Shown here piece after piece: positions 23,226 through 35,059 of a DNA stretch of 64,000 bases (position 1 is the first letter of the stretch; every line of letters starts with the position of its first letter). The position numbers and the translations under genes are program-made. The notes beneath the pieces were generated by a model. That model made no database searches, had not been told where the DNA came from, and saw only the letters and a list, made by a program, of their open reading frames with translations. The stretch covers positions 211,457,635 to 211,521,634 of the forward strand of contig NC_077228.1 of assembly GCF_027887165.1 (NCBI RefSeq), given 5' to 3'. This DNA is from Monodelphis domestica (taxonomy: Eukaryota > Chordata > Mammalia > Didelphimorphia > Didelphidae).

Positions 23226-23535
23226 AAAAATTAAAATTAAATAGTTATCCTAAAAAAGAACTACATTTCCTGGGAGCCCACTGACTTTCTGTCATTATGT
23301 ACATCCTATAGACAGAGGATATGAGCGAGTGGGCAGTCCTCTTGGGCCTCTTTCTTGGGCTTGCAGTCAGCAGGGTGGTGGTGGTAAGCTAAGTGCAGGG
23401 AGTTTAAGTGGGCTGATCAGCCATGGTCACGTGGTCTTTATTTTGTATCCTCTTATTCTTTGATTTCTAATGATCATTAATAAACCTCCTAAAATATATT
23501 ATTTTTATTATTGCACATTAATTTTCATTTTTACA
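23226..23535 (+). mobile_element. ERV LTR, copy 3 (complete)
   Basis: Matches LTR 2 along its length (agaactacatttcctgggag, gacagaggatatgagcgagt, gatcattaataaacctcc) and ends in ttttaca. Only about 13 bases separate it from LTR 2. Confidence 0.75.
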
Positions 23536-24169
23536 CCCAGAACTTGCAAATCCCAAGTCCTTAAGAGATCATCATCTCTCATGATTACTGTTTGGTTGAC
23601 TATATTCAAAGAAAGTCATAGAAAGCAGACGAGGCAGCTGGAGATCTAAGGTCTCTTGTTCAGTCTCATGCAGGCAACCCATGCTCCACCTGCCACATGT
23701 TAGATTTGCCACAGCTGCTAAGAATGGAGAGAGGTGCCCTTCCCCCATCTCATAGGGAGTCCCAGAGAAAGAGTTCCTTGTCACAAGAGGAAGAAAAAAA
23801 TAAGAGTGGAAGCTGTCTTTCTTTTCAGAGCTCATTGAGTAGGAATAAAATGAACACAAGTCAAGATTTCAGGCATACAATGAATGAGAGATTTTCTTTA
23901 ATCTTGGAAGTTTATTTCAAATCCAGTGAATGAACTGGACTCTATGGAATTAGGGGAAATGATCAAGAAAAATGGTTAAATCATAAAAAACAGAACCTCT
24001 TCATATAGTTTTCTTCTCTCTGAATCGTAAAGTCAGTCACCTCATTAAGTCTCCTATTGAAATATTTTTATACTTTTGGAGAAAAGTCAACTTGATTGCA
24101 TAATTGTATTAAATAAAATCTTTGACTAAAATATGAATATACACACATATATTAATATACACATACATT
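23536..24169. other. no recognised feature
   Basis: About 0.6 kb of apparently unique AT-rich sequence; short frames on both strands have no recognisable family. Confidence 0.3.
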
Positions 24170-24188
24170 TATGTATACTTTTATTTTT

Positions 24189-24396
24189 TAATTAAAAAAA
24201 ATTAACCCTTACCTTCTGCCTTGAAACCAATACTATATGTTGGTTCCAAAGCAGAAGAATGGTAAGGGATAGGCAATGGGGGTTAAGTGAATTGTCTAGG
24301 TTCACACAGCTGGGAAGTGTCTGAGGCCAGATTTGAACCTAGGACCTCCTATCTCTAGGCCTGGATCTCAATTCACTGAGCAACCCAGCTGCCCCC
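24189..24396 (-). mobile_element. MON1-like SINE with perfect 19-bp target duplication
   Basis: Full-length antisense copy flanked by tatgtatacttttattttt at 24170-24188 and 24397-24415. Confidence 0.93.
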
Positions 24397-24439
24397 TATG
24401 TATACTTTTATTTTTATTTTTAAAATTTAAATTTAAATT

Positions 24440-25005
24440 ATTTTTAAGTTTTAGAAATTTTTATTTAATTAATTAATTTAGAATATTTTTCCATGGTTAC
24501 AAGATTTTTGTTCTTTCCCTCCCCTATCCCCACCTCCCTCCCATAGCCAATGCACAATTCCATTAAGGGTTTTACATGTGTCATTGATGAAAAACTATTT
24601 CTATATTACTGATATTTGCACTAGTGTGATCATTTAGAGTCTATAATCCCATTCAACCTATGTGATCAAAGAGTTGATTTTCTTCTGTGTTTCTATTCCC
24701 ACAATTCTTCCTCTGAATGTGGATGGTGTTCTTTCTCATAGGTCTCTGAGAATTGTTCTGGATCATTGCTTTGCTCCTTGTAGAGAAGTCTGTGACATTC
24801 AATTGTACCACATGTATCCATCTCTGTGTATAATGTTTTCCTGGTTCTGCTCCTTTTGCTCTGCATCAATTCCTGGGGGTCGTTCCAGTTCCCATGGAAT
24901 TCCTCCAGTTCATTATTCCTTTTAGCACAATAATATTCCATCACCAACATGTACCACAATTTGTTCAGCCATTCCCCAATTGAAGGACAACTCCCTATGT
25001 ATTCT
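24440..25005 (-). mobile_element. L1 3' end (young-type 3' UTR plus ORF2 C-terminus)
   Basis: Antisense. The 3' UTR text (aatatttttccatggttaca, ccaatgcacaattccatt) is followed by ORF2 C-terminal codons; the - frame at 24693-24959 starts MWYMLVMEYYCAKRNNE, which matches MWYIYTMEYYSAIKKNE of the L1 family. Confidence 0.87.
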
Positions 25006-25491
25006 TTTAAAAAAATTAAAGAAGGCCCAATTCTAGAAGGGCAACTGAGATCCTTTGCTATTCTGAAGTCAACCAGTTATGGCAAAAAGAAAAGGGAAAT
25101 TTTCAATGGATGCCATCCTGTCTTAATACATGCCTATTAGTGTAAGGAGAGCCTTGAATAAGTTAAAAATATTCAAAGTTGTGACTATAGTTCATCAGTG
25201 TTACAGCATGGGATACAACAATTTTTGTGGTTTAGTAAAGTAAAATCAGGAAAGTTAGGAGGGGAAAAGGGAGGGAATACATATTTACATAGTGTCTTCC
25301 ATGTGCTGTGCACTTTATGAATATCTTGACTCAGTGGCCAAATTTATTTGATGCACCTCCCTCCTTCTTCTGCCATCACTAGGGACCAAGGGATCGCTAC
25401 ATTGTTCCAAATTGCCAAGTTCTTCAAGGCTGAGCCACAACCATTTTGACCCATGGTAGTATCTTGATTCTTTGACCTCTCTTTTCTATAG
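25006..25491. other. no recognised feature
   Basis: About 0.5 kb; no gene or repeat recognised. Confidence 0.3.
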
Positions 25492-25506
25492 CCTTATAAC
25501 ATTCTT

Positions 25507-25710
25507 TTTTTTTTTTTAAACCCTTACCTTACATCTTGGAGTCAATACTGTGTATTGGCTCCAAGGCAGAAGAGTGGTAAGAGCTAGGCAATGGGGGTCA
25601 AGTGACTTGCCCAGGGTCACACAGTTGGGAAGTGTCTGAGGCCAGATTTGAACCTAGGACATCCCGTCTCTAGGGCTGGTTCTCAATCCACTGAGCTACC
25701 CAGCTGCCTC
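25507..25710 (-). mobile_element. MON1-like SINE with perfect 15-bp target duplication
   Basis: Full-length antisense copy near consensus, flanked by ccttataacattctt at 25492-25506 and 25711-25725. Confidence 0.94.
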
Positions 25711-26003
25711 CCTTATAACATTCTTAAGGCAATCCTCTGGGTCCACATCTAAAATGAGATCTCCATGAATTTCCAACTTTTTAAAAAATCCTACTGCTTT
25801 TCAAATAACATATCCTCTTTGGTCAGTAGATTGATTTATAATGGCCACAGTTATCAAATTACCAACAGAAAAAAGTATTATAATACAAATCAAGAAGTGA
25901 TGTTCTAAGTGGCCCTTAAAAAGAAACAACAAAGCAAACATGCAAATTAACAGCAATAACAATGTTCTATTTGCACTCTGATGAGCAACTAAATAATTGC
26001 TAA

Positions 26004-26200
26004 TGTCCAGCAGCTGAGTGGTTCATTGAATAGAGAGCCAGGCCTAGCAACATGAGGCCCTGGATTCAAATATGACCTCAGACACTTCCTAACTATGGGA
26101 CCCTAGGAGAGTCATTTAACCCCATTGCCTAGTTCTTACTGCTCTTCTGTCTTGGAACCAATACACAGTATTGAAACTAAGATGGAAGGTAGAGGTTATT
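26004..26200 (+). mobile_element. MON1-like SINE
   Basis: Full-length sense copy (cagcagctgagtggttcatt ... taagatggaaggtagaggtt). Confidence 0.85.
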
Positions 26201-26703
26201 ATTAACAATGATAATGATAATAATTGCTAGTATCCAAGTTATAGCAATCGTATACATACTAATGCAATATGGGGGACTGCAGAGCATGCATAATGGAGGT
26301 AACTACATATAGAAGGACTAAGTAAAAAACAAACAAAAAAAAGAATAGGAAAACAATGGAAAACAAAGATGCAAACAAGGTTTTTAAAAATGCCAAAAAC
26401 ATTAGTAAGAGAAAAAGAATATAGAAGGAACAAAAGTACACCTCAAAAGAAAACAAAATTGCATGTCAAAATTCTATAATTCAACAGGCAACATAGCTTC
26501 CAAGTTGTAGAAAAACCAGTGAGCTAAAATTGATTCTAAACTCAAAGAATTAAAGGCAAAGTTAAATAAGCAACATAGTATAAAGGATGAAAAATGTTTA
26601 AAATTAAAATTTAAAATTTTGTAGTTCAAGTATGTTTATTAGTAATAATGCTAGAAAATTCTGGTTAAAAAGAATTAGAGAGAAAGGATAATGACAGCAT
26701 TTA
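26201..26703. other. no recognised feature
   Basis: A-rich, about 0.5 kb, apparently unique; frames on the - strand are low-complexity. Confidence 0.3.
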
Positions 26704-26812
26704 AGGGTCAGCAAGGTGGTTCAGTGGATAGAGAGGCAGGCAACTCTTGTTTGCCTAGCTCTTGCCTTTCTGTCTTAGAACTTCTAAGACAGAAAGTAAG
26801 GGTTAAAGAAAA
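26704..26812 (+). mobile_element. MON1-like SINE, internally deleted
   Basis: The head (caaggtggttcagtggatag) is joined directly to the 3' part (gtttgcctagctcttgcc ... aagtaagggtta); the B box and CORE are missing. Confidence 0.75.
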
Positions 26813-26827
26813 AGGGACAGCATTGAA

Positions 26828-27022
26828 GGGGGCACCCAGGTGACTCAGTAGATAGAGAGCCAGGTCTGGGGACAGAAGATCTTGGGCTCAAATCAGACCT
26901 CAGATACTTCCTAGCTGTGGGATCCTGGCCAAGTCATTTAACCTCAATTGCCTAGCCCTTACTTCTCTTTTGCCTTAGAACTGATATTCAGTATCAGGAT
27001 AAAAAAAAGGGGGGGGGGAGAC
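26828..27022 (+). mobile_element. MON1-like SINE
   Basis: Full-length sense copy, second of three in the same orientation within 650 bp, with an A8/G9 tail. Confidence 0.87.
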
Positions 27023-27143
27023 AGCATTTAAGCCCCAAAAGTTGGAGAAAGCATTTTTTAAAATCACATAGGCATTTTCCATAGAAGAGGAATGGAAAAA
27101 GATGTTTGTGTAGATTACTGGGCTCTGATAAGAAAAACAAAAT

Positions 27144-27347
27144 GGGGGCAGCTGGGTAGCTCAGTGGATTGAGAACCAGGCCTAGAGACGGGAGGTCCTA
27201 GGTTAAAATCTGGCCTCAGCCACTTCCTAGCTGTGTGACCCTGGGCAAGTCACTTAATCCCCATTGCCTAGCCCTTACCACTCTTCTGCCTTGGAGCCTA
27301 TACACAGTATTGACTCCAAGATAGAAGGTAAGGGTTAAAAAAAAAAT
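27144..27347 (+). mobile_element. MON1-like SINE
   Basis: Full-length sense copy close to consensus (ctgggtagctcagtggattg ... gaaggtaagggttaaaaaa), third of the cluster. Confidence 0.9.
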
Positions 27348-27521
27348 GAACCAGTACACCTTGACAAGTGATCAAGATGCCCTATATTGTGTGTTAGACA
27401 GCCAGTGGTTCTTAATATTGAACTTATACAGTGGCTTCTTATCAGATTCTTATAGCAGAAGCAGAGCATATAGAGAAGGTTGATTTCTTTTGCTCAACTG
27501 GATTTTACCAGGTTGATTTTT

Positions 27522-27712
27522 CTTTAAGCCTTTACCTTCTTAGAATCAATACTAAGTTTTGGTTTTAAGGCAGAGGATCGGTAAGGGCTAGGCAATTGGC
27601 ATTAAGTAATTTGTTCAGGGTCCAGCTACGAAATGTCTGATATCAAATTTGAACTCAAGACCTCCTGTCTCCATGCCTGGCTCTCCATCCACTGAGCCAA
27701 CTAGCTCCCCAT
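27522..27712 (-). mobile_element. MON1-like SINE
   Basis: Antisense copy with near-matching flanks caggttgattttt / caggttaattttt, a target duplication with one mismatch. Confidence 0.85.
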
Positions 27713-27835
27713 CAGGTTAATTTTTACCAAAGCATCTCAAAGGTACCTGTCATCTTAACTACAACTGTTGGTAGAGTTTGATTACATCATTGTTTTTGAA
27801 TACGAAATGAACTTGATGAAAGTATTAAGTCTGTT

Positions 27836-28016
27836 AGAGGGAGACTCTAGCTGCATGACTGAGAAAATCACTTAACTCTATTTGCCTCAGTTTCCTCATC
27901 TGTAAAACCAGTTGGAGAAGGAAATGGCAAACCATTCCACTGTCTTTGCCAAGAAAACCCCAAATGGGGTCACAAAGAACCTCCCACAATTGAAAAGACT
28001 GAACAACGACAACAAA
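27836..28016 (+). mobile_element. MAR1-like SINE, 5' truncated
   Basis: Sense copy starting in the CORE and running to the CAACGACAAC end. Confidence 0.85.
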
Positions 28017-28380
28017 AAGGGAGATGGCTGAAAACTTTCAAATGACAAGTGGCAGGTCAACTTAGGTCAATCAAACATAACCACTGACCCAGAGAAGATA
28101 GAGAAGCATTCTTGACTCATCCACTCTGGCCAAAAATCTTCCAGACCTATTTTTTTTTCTAGTATTTGCCAATTCATATTCTTCTCTTTTTATTCTGCTA
28201 TATATTTGGAAATTTTTATTTGATGTTTAAATTCAAAATAAAAAACAACTATGTTCCTATTGCTAAACCACTGAATGACTTTGTTTATGCCTTTAAAATG
28301 AAAGAGATGCAGATTTAGAAAGGTAAGAAAGTTATTCCCTTTTCTCATCTCTCCTTACCTCCACCTCTTAAAAGTTCTGC

Positions 28381-28590
28381 CTTTTTAAACCCTTACCTTC
28401 CATCTTAGTGACCACTCTTCTGCCTCAGAACCATTGATTCTAAGGCAGAAGAGTGGTCACGGCTAGGCAATAGGGGTTAAGTGACCTGCATAGGGTCACA
28501 TAGCTAGGAAGTGTCTGAGGCCAGATTTGAACCTAGGACCTTCCTTCACTAGGCCTGGCTCTCAACCTACTGAGCCACCCAGCTGCCTCT
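28381..28590 (-). mobile_element. MON1-like SINE carrying a hairpin rearrangement
   Basis: Antisense MON1 in which the usual cttggaatcaatactgtg segment is replaced by a reverse-complement copy of the neighbouring ggcagaagagtgg segment: arms 28408-28430 and 28438-28460, 22 of 23 bases complementary, 7-base loop. Confidence 0.88.
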
Positions 28591-28599
28591 AGTCCTACC

Positions 28600-29062
28600 T
28601 CGTTTTGAAGTTCAATGCAAGTAGTACCTCCTCCATTAGTTCTTTGCCAATTCTCCACTAATGTCTCCCCACTGCAAAAGATATTGTATTTTTAAAATAT
28701 ATTTTGTATTTCATTATATTTTGTTTTTCCTCATAGAATAAAAGACCCTTGAGAGCAAGGACTTTCCATTTTATTTTCCTATCCCTAATTCTTGCCACAT
28801 TCTACATGGTTCAGTGGATAAAGTATCAGGTCAGGATTTAGAAAAACTTGAGTTCAAATACAGCCTCAGATATTCCTAGCTGTGTGACCTTGGGCAAGTC
28901 CCTTGGCCTTGTTTGTCTCAGTTTCCTCATATGTAAAATGAGCCAGAGAAGGAAACAACAAACTATTCTTAGTATCTTTGCCAAGAAAACTCTAAATGGG
29001 GTCATGGAGACTGAACAAGAACAACAACATGCCCATAATAAAGATTTGTTGATCAATTTGTA
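28600..29062 (+). mobile_element. L2-like 3' relic split by MAR1
   Basis: The L2-type 3' text (ttgagagcaaggact, ccctaattcttgccac) continues after the MAR1 as ataataaagatttgttgatc. Confidence 0.55.
28803..29028 (+). mobile_element. MAR1-like SINE
   Basis: Full-length sense copy (catggttcagtggataaagt ... gactgaacaagaacaacaac). Confidence 0.86.
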
Positions 29063-29756
29063 GCTTGCTGTGGTTTCCTGTATTTTGGGTTCCATCATCC
29101 ATGGACCAGATTTTTAGGTCATCTCACTAATTTTGCAGGCGAGTCCACAGAAGAAAAGAAAATTCTCCAGTGGTAGTTTTAGCCTTAAAGCACAGACACA
29201 ACTAACTGGCAGAAGATGGAGGGAGAACTGGAACCTAGCTTTTATTCCTCTGTTTAGAACAGCCAGGGTTTTGGTTTCCCTGTCCTTATAGAAGAGTTCA
29301 GGGATGTTAGCTAGGCAGCTAGGAAGGGAACTCCATCTAGGTCATCTAAGCCTTTTAGCTACTCTTGCCTGATCCCTCTGTTTCCCAGAATGTTGTGCTA
29401 TAGGCAAGCAGTCTGTCAGCTTTACACCTGCTGGCTCATATCACTCCTTTCTGTTAAAGGGATCTGGGACTGACTGCTAAAATCCAAATGGAATGTGTTG
29501 CAGGGGACAAAAATGCACATCTGTGCTGAAATCAGAGCAGCCAAAAATTTTTTTTAAATGTTAAAGTACTGAAAGGAAAGAATTGTCTTTAAAAATCATT
29601 TGCCACAGTTACTTCTCTCCCCTCCCTTTTCATGACCCCTTAATGGTTCCCAAAGGTCTGACCTAAGAGACTTAAAAGATATTTGGATCTTTCTTCCCTT
29701 CTATTGGGGTCATTTAAAAACAGCCCTCAGTTAGACCAAATTAATAGGCAATGATT
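29063..29756. other. no recognised feature
   Basis: About 0.7 kb of apparently unique sequence left of the large microsatellite. Confidence 0.3.
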
Positions 29757-30350
<594 letters not shown>

Positions 30351-30359
30351 CTCTCCCAA

Positions 30360-30840
30360 AAGCTTTTTATTGATACCTTTTGTCATTACATCATTCCTTA
30401 TTGAATACTCCCTTCTGATAAAGAAAAAAAACAATTAAGCAAAAACATCTGATACAGTGATAGTATATGACAACATATAAACATTCTGCCCTAGAAGTTC
30501 CTGTCTCTCTTTACTAGAGTTTGAGAGGTTGGAAGGAGGGAATAGGAGAGAATATATTGCATTATCTCTTCTCTAAGACTGTCCCTGGGTTTTCAGTTAT
30601 TCAGAATTTATATTTCATTTACGTCATTGTGTACATTGTTCTTTTCATTCTGCTTTATTTCTCTCTGCTTCAATTCACATAAACCTCTTTTTCTAAATTA
30701 TGCCATCTTTATTTTTATTGCATAATACTATTCTACTATATTCCTCTAATGGAGCTTTTTTAAAAGTCAGTCTTCAGTCAGTGGACACCCATTATGTTTC
30801 CAGTTTTTTTGCTGTTATAGTAGCTGCCATCCTATGGAAC
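30360..30840 (-). mobile_element. L1 3' relic, old
   Basis: Antisense text (cattgtgtacattgttctttt, ctgctttatttctctctgc, cccattatgtttccag) parallels L1 3' regions at 10680 and 35330. Diverged. Confidence 0.5.
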
Positions 30841-31805
30841 ATGCATGAAGGTGACTGTGGATCCTTGCTAACAGCCATGCATAACCAAAAGTTCCTTGTT
30901 GAGCCTCGTGTTTCCCTGTGACTAAAAATCGTGTGGAAGATGATTTCTGGCTAAGCCAGGAAAATCCACTCACTCTATGGGTCATAAGGAGTGAGCTGAG
31001 GAATATTTGGGCTTTTTTCAAGGCAGCTACTTTTTTTGGAGACATGGCCACTACTGTGTCTCCCTTGGACTTCCATAAAGGAAAAGAAGGTCTTTATTTA
31101 CTTTTTCCTGGAAAGCAATGGTGACTGCATACACATGGAAACAAGAACATGGGCTTGCCTAGATCGATGGGAGACTGACCCTTGTTTTATATTTCATCCT
31201 GGAAAATGGATATTTCCAATCCTGTTAGTAACATTGTGAGTTAAAGAAGCTAGGGTTTGGTCACTTGGCAGGAAGTGATTTTGACATTTCCTCTGAGGAA
31301 AAGATGACTAGAGCCAAGAGAATGTTATAGTTGCAAGGTCTAAGAAAGCCCAATCCATGCAATGGCTTGTCAGAAGACTCAGACTTGTGAGTTCCTCAGA
31401 CGGGACATATCCAGGGAGAAACCTTGTGGGAGGTAAGACACCAGAATAATGTCTAGAAGGGAGGAAGGGAGAATGTCAGAATGTAGACCTTGTCTCCACA
31501 CCAGACAGAGAGAGACAGAACAAAACCATGATGGTGAGGGGCTGTTGCCACTCCTGAATTAGCCTTTGCGGCTTCAGGCATGCTGCTGTGGGAAGTAAAG
31601 AGAAGAGGATGCAAAGATTCGAAACATTATCAAGACTGTGTAACCAGCAGTGGACTAGCAGATCTTATATATAGAGTACTGAATTCTTAGTATTAGGAAA
31701 ACAGAATCCAGGGAATCCTACTGTGCCATTCTCAGCCTCTCCCCACACTCTCACTCTCTCCAGAAAGTCTGATATGCAAACATTTGTTTTTTGAAACTTT
31801 GTCTG
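30841..31805. other. unclassified sequence
   Basis: About 1 kb without recognisable repeat text. Frames at 30918-31239 are short and show no family signature. A single-copy region or an unrecognised LTR are both possible. Confidence 0.3.
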
Positions 31806-31984
31806 AGAGGCAGCTAGATGGCTCAATGGATAGAGTCAGACCTGGATATGGGAGGACCTCAGACTTTTCCCAGCTGTGTGCCCTGGTTAAGTCACTTAAC
31901 CCCTCATTGGCTAGCCCACTGTTCTGCCTGAGAACCAAAACACAGAACTGATTGTAAGACAAAATGTAAGAGTCAAAAAAAAAG
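31806..31984 (+). mobile_element. MON1-like SINE
   Basis: Sense copy with a deletion around the B box and an A9 tail. Confidence 0.82.
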
Positions 31985-32345
31985 TGTCTGCTTTCTGATT
32001 TGCCATTTATCTTGAATGAAATTATTTTCTGTAAGATAGCATGGTTATTTATTGACACGGGTTTATATATGAACTCAGAGTAATTGCCACTGACAGAGGG
32101 AGGAGGGCTGTCTCTGGATGATAAAATTACCCAGGGAGAAAGAATGTAGGTTTTGTTACTTCTGGGAGCTCAAGTACCTGGAACTAGGGGACTTAGAGCA
32201 ACAAAAGAGATTTTTATTGATTCATTTTTTTGTAGTTTCCCTAAAACAGAGAAAGACTAAGTGTATACAGATAAGAATTTATTAAGCACCAACTATGTGC
32301 TAGACACTGTGCTAAGCCCTAAAAATACAAAGAAATGCAAAAACC

Positions 32346-32946
32346 TTGGGGGAGCTAGGTGACTTAGTGGATAGAAAGTCAGGTCTGGAGACAGGAGGTC
32401 CTGGGTTAAAATGTGGCCTCAGATACTTCTTAGCTGTGTGACCCTGGGCAAGTCACTTAACCCCAGTTGCCTAGCCCCTATCACCTTTCTGCCTTGGGAC
32501 TGATACTCTCAGTATTTTTTTTTCCTAATTTGAGAAAATTTTGTTTTAGTTAATTTAGAATATTTTTCCATGGTTACAAGATTCATGTTCTTTCCCTCCC
32601 CTCCCCCCACCCCTCTCTTATAGCTGATGCACAATTCCACTGGGTTTTACATGTGATCAAGACCTATTTCCATATTATTATTATTATTTCCATATTATTA
32701 GTATTTGCATTAGGGTGAATCTACATTCCCAATCATATCCCCATTGACTCATGTGATCAAGCAGTTGTTTTTCTGCTGTGTTTCTGCTCCCACAGTTCTT
32801 TCTTTGGATGTGGATAGCGTTCTTTCTCATAAGTCCCTCAGAATTGTCCTGGATCATTGCACTGCTACTAGTAGAGAAGTCCATTACATCCAAATGTACC
32901 ACAGTGTGATACTCTCAGTATTGATTCTAAGACTGAAGGTTAAAAA
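32346..32946 (+). mobile_element. MON1-like SINE split by an L1 insertion
   Basis: 5' part 32346-32516 and 3' part 32907-32946 (gtattgattctaagactgaagg) of one sense MON1. The bases tgatactctcagtatt occur at 32501-32516 and again at 32907-32922. Confidence 0.9.
32517..32906 (-). mobile_element. L1 3' end with perfect 16-bp target duplication
   Basis: A 390-bp 5'-truncated L1, antisense, with its T-rich tail at the left (the - strand poly(A)). Text matches the copy at 24440 (aatatttttccatggttaca). Direct repeats at 32501-32516 and 32907-32922 bound it exactly. Confidence 0.92.
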
Positions 32947-33195
32947 TCCTCACTTTAAAGAAACTCAGAATCTAACAAGGGAGACAACATGCAAATAAAT
33001 ATGCACAAAATGACATATTGAGGACAAATTGGAGATACTCTCAGAGGGAAGAAGAAGCATGAAGTGGGACTGGGAAAACCTTCTTATGGAAAGCAGGACT
33101 TTAGTTGAGACTTGAAGGAAACCAGGGACACCAGGAGGCAAAGATGAGAAGGGAGACATTCTAGGCAAGAAGGAACTGCTAGTGAATTCAGGGTT

Positions 33196-33780
33196 ATTAA
33201 AGATGGTGGAGTAATAAGAAGAAGTACAGTAAGTGCGCTCCACCATCAGCCCTAAACTCACCAGCAGATCTAGAAAATGCACTAGATCAAATCCTGATGG
33301 GTAAATCCAAGAAAAAGGTGACAATGATTAATTTTTTTTCAGTCTGAGATTAACATAGGGAGAAGAAGAAGTCTGTGGATACTGGGGATAGATCTGGCCA
33401 GGAGTTTGCCACCATGAATATTCCAGCACCTAAGGATTGAAGGAAGACCCAAGCCAGGTACCAGGATGAGGAAAGGTCTAAGACCCATTATCAGGAATGT
33501 AGGCTTTGTGTAAAATTCCATAACTAATGCTAACCAGAATCTTAGTGGTCCAGGGATCCAGGACAGATTAAGGAGAGGGCCCTGTAGCCAGGAATGATGT
33601 CCCAGTGTAAGTAGTGGTCACATTCCCAAGGCTATGTCTTCAACATGAAATAAGTTCAAAAGCAAGGAGTATAGCTCAAACCCAAGGAGCAAGGCAGGCT
33701 CTCATTTCCAACTTCTAGACCAATCCAATTTTCTAGAAGACAAAGCATATAGACTTACTGTTAAGAATAACTTACCCAAC
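33196..33780 (+). mobile_element. L1 5' UTR-like fragment
   Basis: aagatggtggagtaataag and agtgcgctccaccatcagcc resemble the start of marsupial L1 5' UTRs (AAGATGGCGGAGTAAG type); gccaccatgaatattccagc follows. No ORF1 is present, so it is 3' truncated or rearranged. Confidence 0.5.
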
Positions 33781-34612
33781 TAAGTATAATCTTTCAGATG
33801 GAAAAATGGATTTTTAATGAAATAGAGAATTTCTAAACATTCCTTATCAAAAGATCAAAGCAATGTAGAAACTTGGAATTGCAAACACAGCAGTCAAGAG
33901 AAACAAAGAATGGTAAACATGAATAAATAATCATTAGGAACTAAACAAGGATAAAATGTTTGTTATAGAGATATGATATATTTTTCTTCTGAAATGGGAA
34001 TCTATTTAGATAGAAATCCTTGGAAATTATTCTATTGTGCCTTTTTTATCTTAAAAGAAGAATGGAAAAGGAGGGAGGGAGAGAATACATTAAAGTAGAG
34101 GAAGAGAAGGAAAAATTAGGGGAAATTATCTCACATAAGCAGAATTCATAAGCAGAAGTCTATACCAACAAAAAGGAAAGGGTTAGGGGAGCAGACTAAC
34201 TCTCATTTGAAATGGTCAAAAAAAGGCTCTAACTTACCAAATATATGTTTCCCTCCAGCTGTTCAGGAATTATAAGGATGACTCTCAACCTTCATAGGGT
34301 CATGGGAGTATGTCCTTTCCCTCACTGAGCCAGCCTATGCGTGTATAGACAACTCTGTTTCTGATATGGGGCTTCCTAATGTTTATGTATTCTTTCCTTT
34401 GGAACAGGGTCTTATGAGATGCCCAAAGAATGATGAAGTCAAAGGAAATGTGCAAAATGTGGCTCCAACCCAGGCTCAAGTTTGTTAAATTTTTACTATT
34501 TTCCATCTTTATTCCCTACTAAGGAGGAAAAGAAATCTTCCCAAATATAACTCATGCTTTTCTTAATTGCTTACATTTTTGTTTTTAGAGAGAATTAGAT
34601 GGGAAGAAAGGA
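33781..34612. other. no recognised feature
   Basis: About 0.8 kb of A-rich sequence, perhaps continuing the L1 5' UTR; no frame of interest. Confidence 0.3.
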
Positions 34613-34835
34613 GTACTTTATTTAGTAAGACCCGAGTTCAAATCCAGTCTCAGACATCTTTTATGTGACTTCAAGCAAGTCATTTAAGTTTTCTCAGCTT
34701 TCATTTCCTCATCTATAAAATAAGTACAATAACAGCACCTATCTTCCTGGGTTGTAAGGATCAAATGAAACAACATATGTAAAGTTATGCTGCAAACCTT
34801 AGTGCTATACAAAAACGTTAGCTATTGTTTTTATT
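34613..34835 (+). mobile_element. MIR/Ther-type SINE
   Basis: Sense CORE-SINE with MIR-type 3' text: ccgagttcaaatccagtctc, catttcctcatctataaaat, gttgtaaggatcaaatgaaa, taaagttatgctgcaaacct. Confidence 0.75.
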
Positions 34836-35059
34836 ATGGTGACGTTTAGCATTCATATAGTGCATTACATCCGTTATCTCATTTGGGTAAAGGGGATAGA
34901 CATTTAATGACTTTTCTTATTTCTACAAATTCTTTTCCAGAAATATTGAACCAAGTTCCACGACAGTATGTTAATGTACCTGACTTCCAGCAGATGCTTC
35001 AACAATAAATAATTCCTTTGTTGCCAGTTTTATGGCTGTAAGGTGAAACTTGACAGTGA

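Larger units (their letters stand above)
32275..33190 (+). mobile_element. ancient interspersed repeat, copy 2, host of nested insertions
   Basis: Left part (taagcaccaactatgtgctagacactgtgct) and right part (caaggagacaacatgcaaa-like text to gcaggactttagttgagact and attctaggcaag) form one old repeat related to that at 8000. It is split by a MON1 which is itself split by an L1. Confidence 0.6.
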
